This document shows, in pieces, positions 62,447 to 64,000 of a stretch of DNA of 64,000 nt. Both the position numbers and the translations under genes were made by a program. The stretch is from Abyssibacter profundi (lineage in GTDB: Bacteria; Pseudomonadota; Gammaproteobacteria; Nevskiales; OUC007), in contig NZ_QEQK01000010.1 in assembly GCF_003151135.1 (NCBI RefSeq), positions 1-64,000 of the forward strand, given 5' to 3'. Position 1 is the stretch's first letter. Each line of letters starts with the position of its first letter. The notes beneath the pieces were generated by a model, which was given only the letters and a program-made list of their open reading frames with translations, was not told where the DNA came from and did not search any database.

Positions 62447-63265
62447 TCACGCGCGAAACATCACACCTGCGTCAGCGAGCAGGCGCTCCACCAAACCCCG
62501 GTATGACGGGCCAAACAGCCGGTAATGGACCGATGCAGGCCACAGTTGGTACACCGGCAACCGTTCATCGGACTCAGACGAACTGCATCCGTAGCTTTCG
62601 AAGAATTCGCCGCCGGGCCGGGCGAACAAGCGCAGCATGGCCAAGTCGACTTCGGCATGGCCGAAATAGCAGGCAGGGTCGATGAAGGCGGCCACGCGAC
62701 CGTCGCGAACCAGCAAATTGCCGGTCCAGGCGTCACCATGTAGCAGCGCGGCGGCGGGCCGTGCCGGCAGCCGCTCCGGCAGGCTGGCAATCAGCCGCTC
62801 CGTGCGCTGTGCCAGCTCGCTCGGCAGGTCTGCTACCAGCGGCAGCAAGCGCTGCTGTCCCCAGAACGTCGGCCAGTGGCCGCAGGGTGTATTGAGAATC
62901 GGCACATCTCTAAAGGCGTAGTCGGCATGCCAGCCGTAGTGCGGACCGGTGGTCTGATGCAGCCGTGCAAACACCCGGCCCAGGTCCTGCCAGCTGGTCT
63001 CGACCCAGCCGTCGTGGTGAATCAACGAAAGGACCAACAGTGCGCTGTCTTGGGCGAGCACCTCCGGTGTGGGCACACCGGCTGCCGCCAAGCGGCGCAG
63101 CATCGTCGCTTCCTCTATGGCCTGGGGTGACGCCTTGGCCACCACAACCGCGCCACTGGCAAGTTCAAGACGGGCGACCGCCGCCACATCACCCCCTGAT
63201 ATCGCTTGGTGCTGTCGAATAGGCTCACCCAGCAGCACCGCGGCGCGGTCGATCCAGTGGGTCAA
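62447..63265 (-). CDS. Fructosamine/ribulosamine 3-kinase family protein
   Basis: 272 residues from a TTG overlapping the phosphatase stop (TTGA). Kinase-like fold: AISGGDVAAVARLELASG, VVVAKAS (ATP lysine), HQTTGPHYGWHADY, PAAALLHGDAWTGNLLV (catalytic loop) and AAFIDPACYFGHAEVDLAM (metal Asp). This family phosphorylates ketoamines on glycated proteins or metabolites, starting deglycation. Co-encoded with a low-molecular-weight phosphatase. Confidence 0.88.
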   Translation of the reverse strand: MTHWIDRAAVLLGEPIRQHQAISGGDVAAVARLELASGAVVVAKASPQAIEEATMLRRLAAAGVPTPEVLAQDSALLVLSLIHHDGWVETSWQDLGRVFARLHQTTGPHYGWHADYAFRDVPILNTPCGHWPTFWGQQRLLPLVADLPSELAQRTERLIASLPERLPARPAAALLHGDAWTGNLLVRDGRVAAFIDPACYFGHAEVDLAMLRLFARPGGEFFESYGCSSSESDERLPVYQLWPASVHYRLFGPSYRGLVERLLADAGVMFRA

Positions 63266-63729
63266 TCTTCGCCCAATTGCCGCGCCAACTCGGCAGCGCC
63301 TGCCGTCACATCGGCCCAGGTGACATCAAAACCGTCTGCCGCACCGAAGTACGGGTCGGCCACCGGTTCACCGGCGCGTCCCGGCACATGATCCAGCAAC
63401 AAGCTCAACTGGGCCGTGGCGTCAGGGGGCGCCAACGCCTGCAGATCGGCCAGGTTGTCGGTATCCAGCGCGACCACATGGGTGAACCGGATAAAGTCCT
63501 CTTCACAGACCTGCCGCGCTCGATAGCGGCTGATGTCCACGCCGTGGCGGCGCGCCACGGCCTGGGCACGAACATCCGGGGGCTGACCAACATGCCAGTC
63601 GCCCGTCCCCGCCGAATCAACACCCACCTCCAAATCGCGACGCTCACACTCCACGCGAAACGCAGCCTCAGCCAGTGGGGAACGACAGATATTGCCCAGA
63701 CAAACAAACAAGACGGCAGGTGACGACAT
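63262..63729 (-). CDS. Low-molecular-weight protein tyrosine phosphatase
   Basis: 155 residues from the ATG at 63729 after GAGG. P-loop VLFVCLGNICRSPLAE holds the Cys/Arg pair, and the general acid is in VADPYFG. Longer open frame upstream has no support. In eukaryotes a member of this family dephosphorylates ribulosamine-5-phosphates, so with the kinase it may form a protein repair or deglycation pair; alternatively it acts on tyrosine kinases of polysaccharide synthesis. Confidence 0.93.
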   Translation of the reverse strand: MSSPAVLFVCLGNICRSPLAEAAFRVECERRDLEVGVDSAGTGDWHVGQPPDVRAQAVARRHGVDISRYRARQVCEEDFIRFTHVVALDTDNLADLQALAPPDATAQLSLLLDHVPGRAGEPVADPYFGAADGFDVTWADVTAGAAELARQLGED

Positions 63730-63971
63730 CAGAGCCTCAAACGCGTATTCAGGCGTGATCAAGACAAGCTTGGCCGCCGAGATCAAGGCTGGGCCGTTTA
63801 GCATCACCACGACGCAACCCGGCCAAATACCCCGAATATCGGCCATACTCGCCAATCCGAGCAGCAGAACGCGACGCGAAGAATCTGTAACTCGTTGTTT
63901 TATATGACAATAAGACAATGGCACGCCCTGTGCTGAACAGGTCGCGACTTCAACCAACTTCGGGGAATCGT

Positions 63972-64000
63972 ATGAAACCGCTTATTGTCGCGACGGCCGC
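63972..64000 (+). CDS. Start of an exported protein (runs off window)
   Basis: GGGGAATCGT precedes an ATG that opens MKPLIVATA at the window's right edge, a probable signal peptide start. Only nine codons are visible, so nothing more can be said. The preceding 240 bp hold no gene that I can support. Confidence 0.4.

Overview
The window is high-GC, densely coded DNA from a gammaproteobacterium. Four things point there: the hisB-H-A-F/hisE/tatABC arrangement, a complete Pseudomonas/Azotobacter-type alginate operon, a candidate Csr/Rsm-type regulatory RNA, and an AddAB-like helicase/nuclease pair. I cannot fix the genus; nothing here requires Pseudomonas itself, and the alginate gene order differs from it.

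Layout. 1-2619 (minus) is a small accessory block: the 5' end of an IS30-like transposase at the window edge, then three small lipoproteins, a DUF4282-like membrane protein and a hypothetical protein. 2904-5621 (plus) is a one-piece sensor/regulator (OmpR-type winged helix, Ser/Thr kinase, one membrane segment, TPR tail). 5720-10936 (minus) is a housekeeping run: dtd, hisB, hisH, hisA, hisF, hisE, tatA, tatB, tatC, with no hisI. The gap 10937-11320 appears to encode an RNA of about 235 nt with six GGA motifs and a strong terminator. 11321-17274 is an AddB-like nuclease and AddA-like helicase pair. 17443-20604 is a secreted Asp-box propeller protein with a C-terminal sorting tail.

20623-24262 (minus) holds a LuxR-type regulator, two small PepSY-like exported proteins and a response regulator/histidine kinase pair. 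24388-26325 is a secreted subtilase with eight 15-residue repeats. 26556-30422 is a propeller-GGDEF-EAL membrane protein, followed by an acyl-CoA carboxylase beta subunit, a nitronate monooxygenase-like flavoprotein, a four-gene sugar-type ABC importer (33105-37173), an HDOD protein and a PAS-GGDEF-EAL protein. 39961-41058 is a HAD protein fused to a degenerate UbiA-like membrane domain.

41221-59648 (minus) is the alginate locus: algD, alg8, alg44, algK, algE, two tandem algG-like epimerase genes, algI, algJ, algF, algX, algL, algA, and then a secreted cysteine-rich protein with an internal repeat. GDP-mannuronic acid is made by AlgA and AlgD, polymerised by Alg8/Alg44 under c-di-GMP control, acetylated by AlgI/J/F/X, epimerised by the two AlgG, trimmed by AlgL and exported through AlgK/AlgE. 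A -24/-12 sigma-54 promoter lies about 105 bp upstream of algD. Upstream are a Crp/Fnr-family regulator and a LOV(blue-light)-GGDEF protein, then a fructosamine-kinase-like protein and a low-molecular-weight phosphatase.

The strongest leads are the RsmY/CsrB-like RNA, the tandem algG pair, the LOV-GGDEF protein beside the alginate operon, the winged-helix kinase with three 11-bp-phased repeats in its promoter region, and the repeat-bearing subtilase. All functions are read from motifs by eye; no database search was run.
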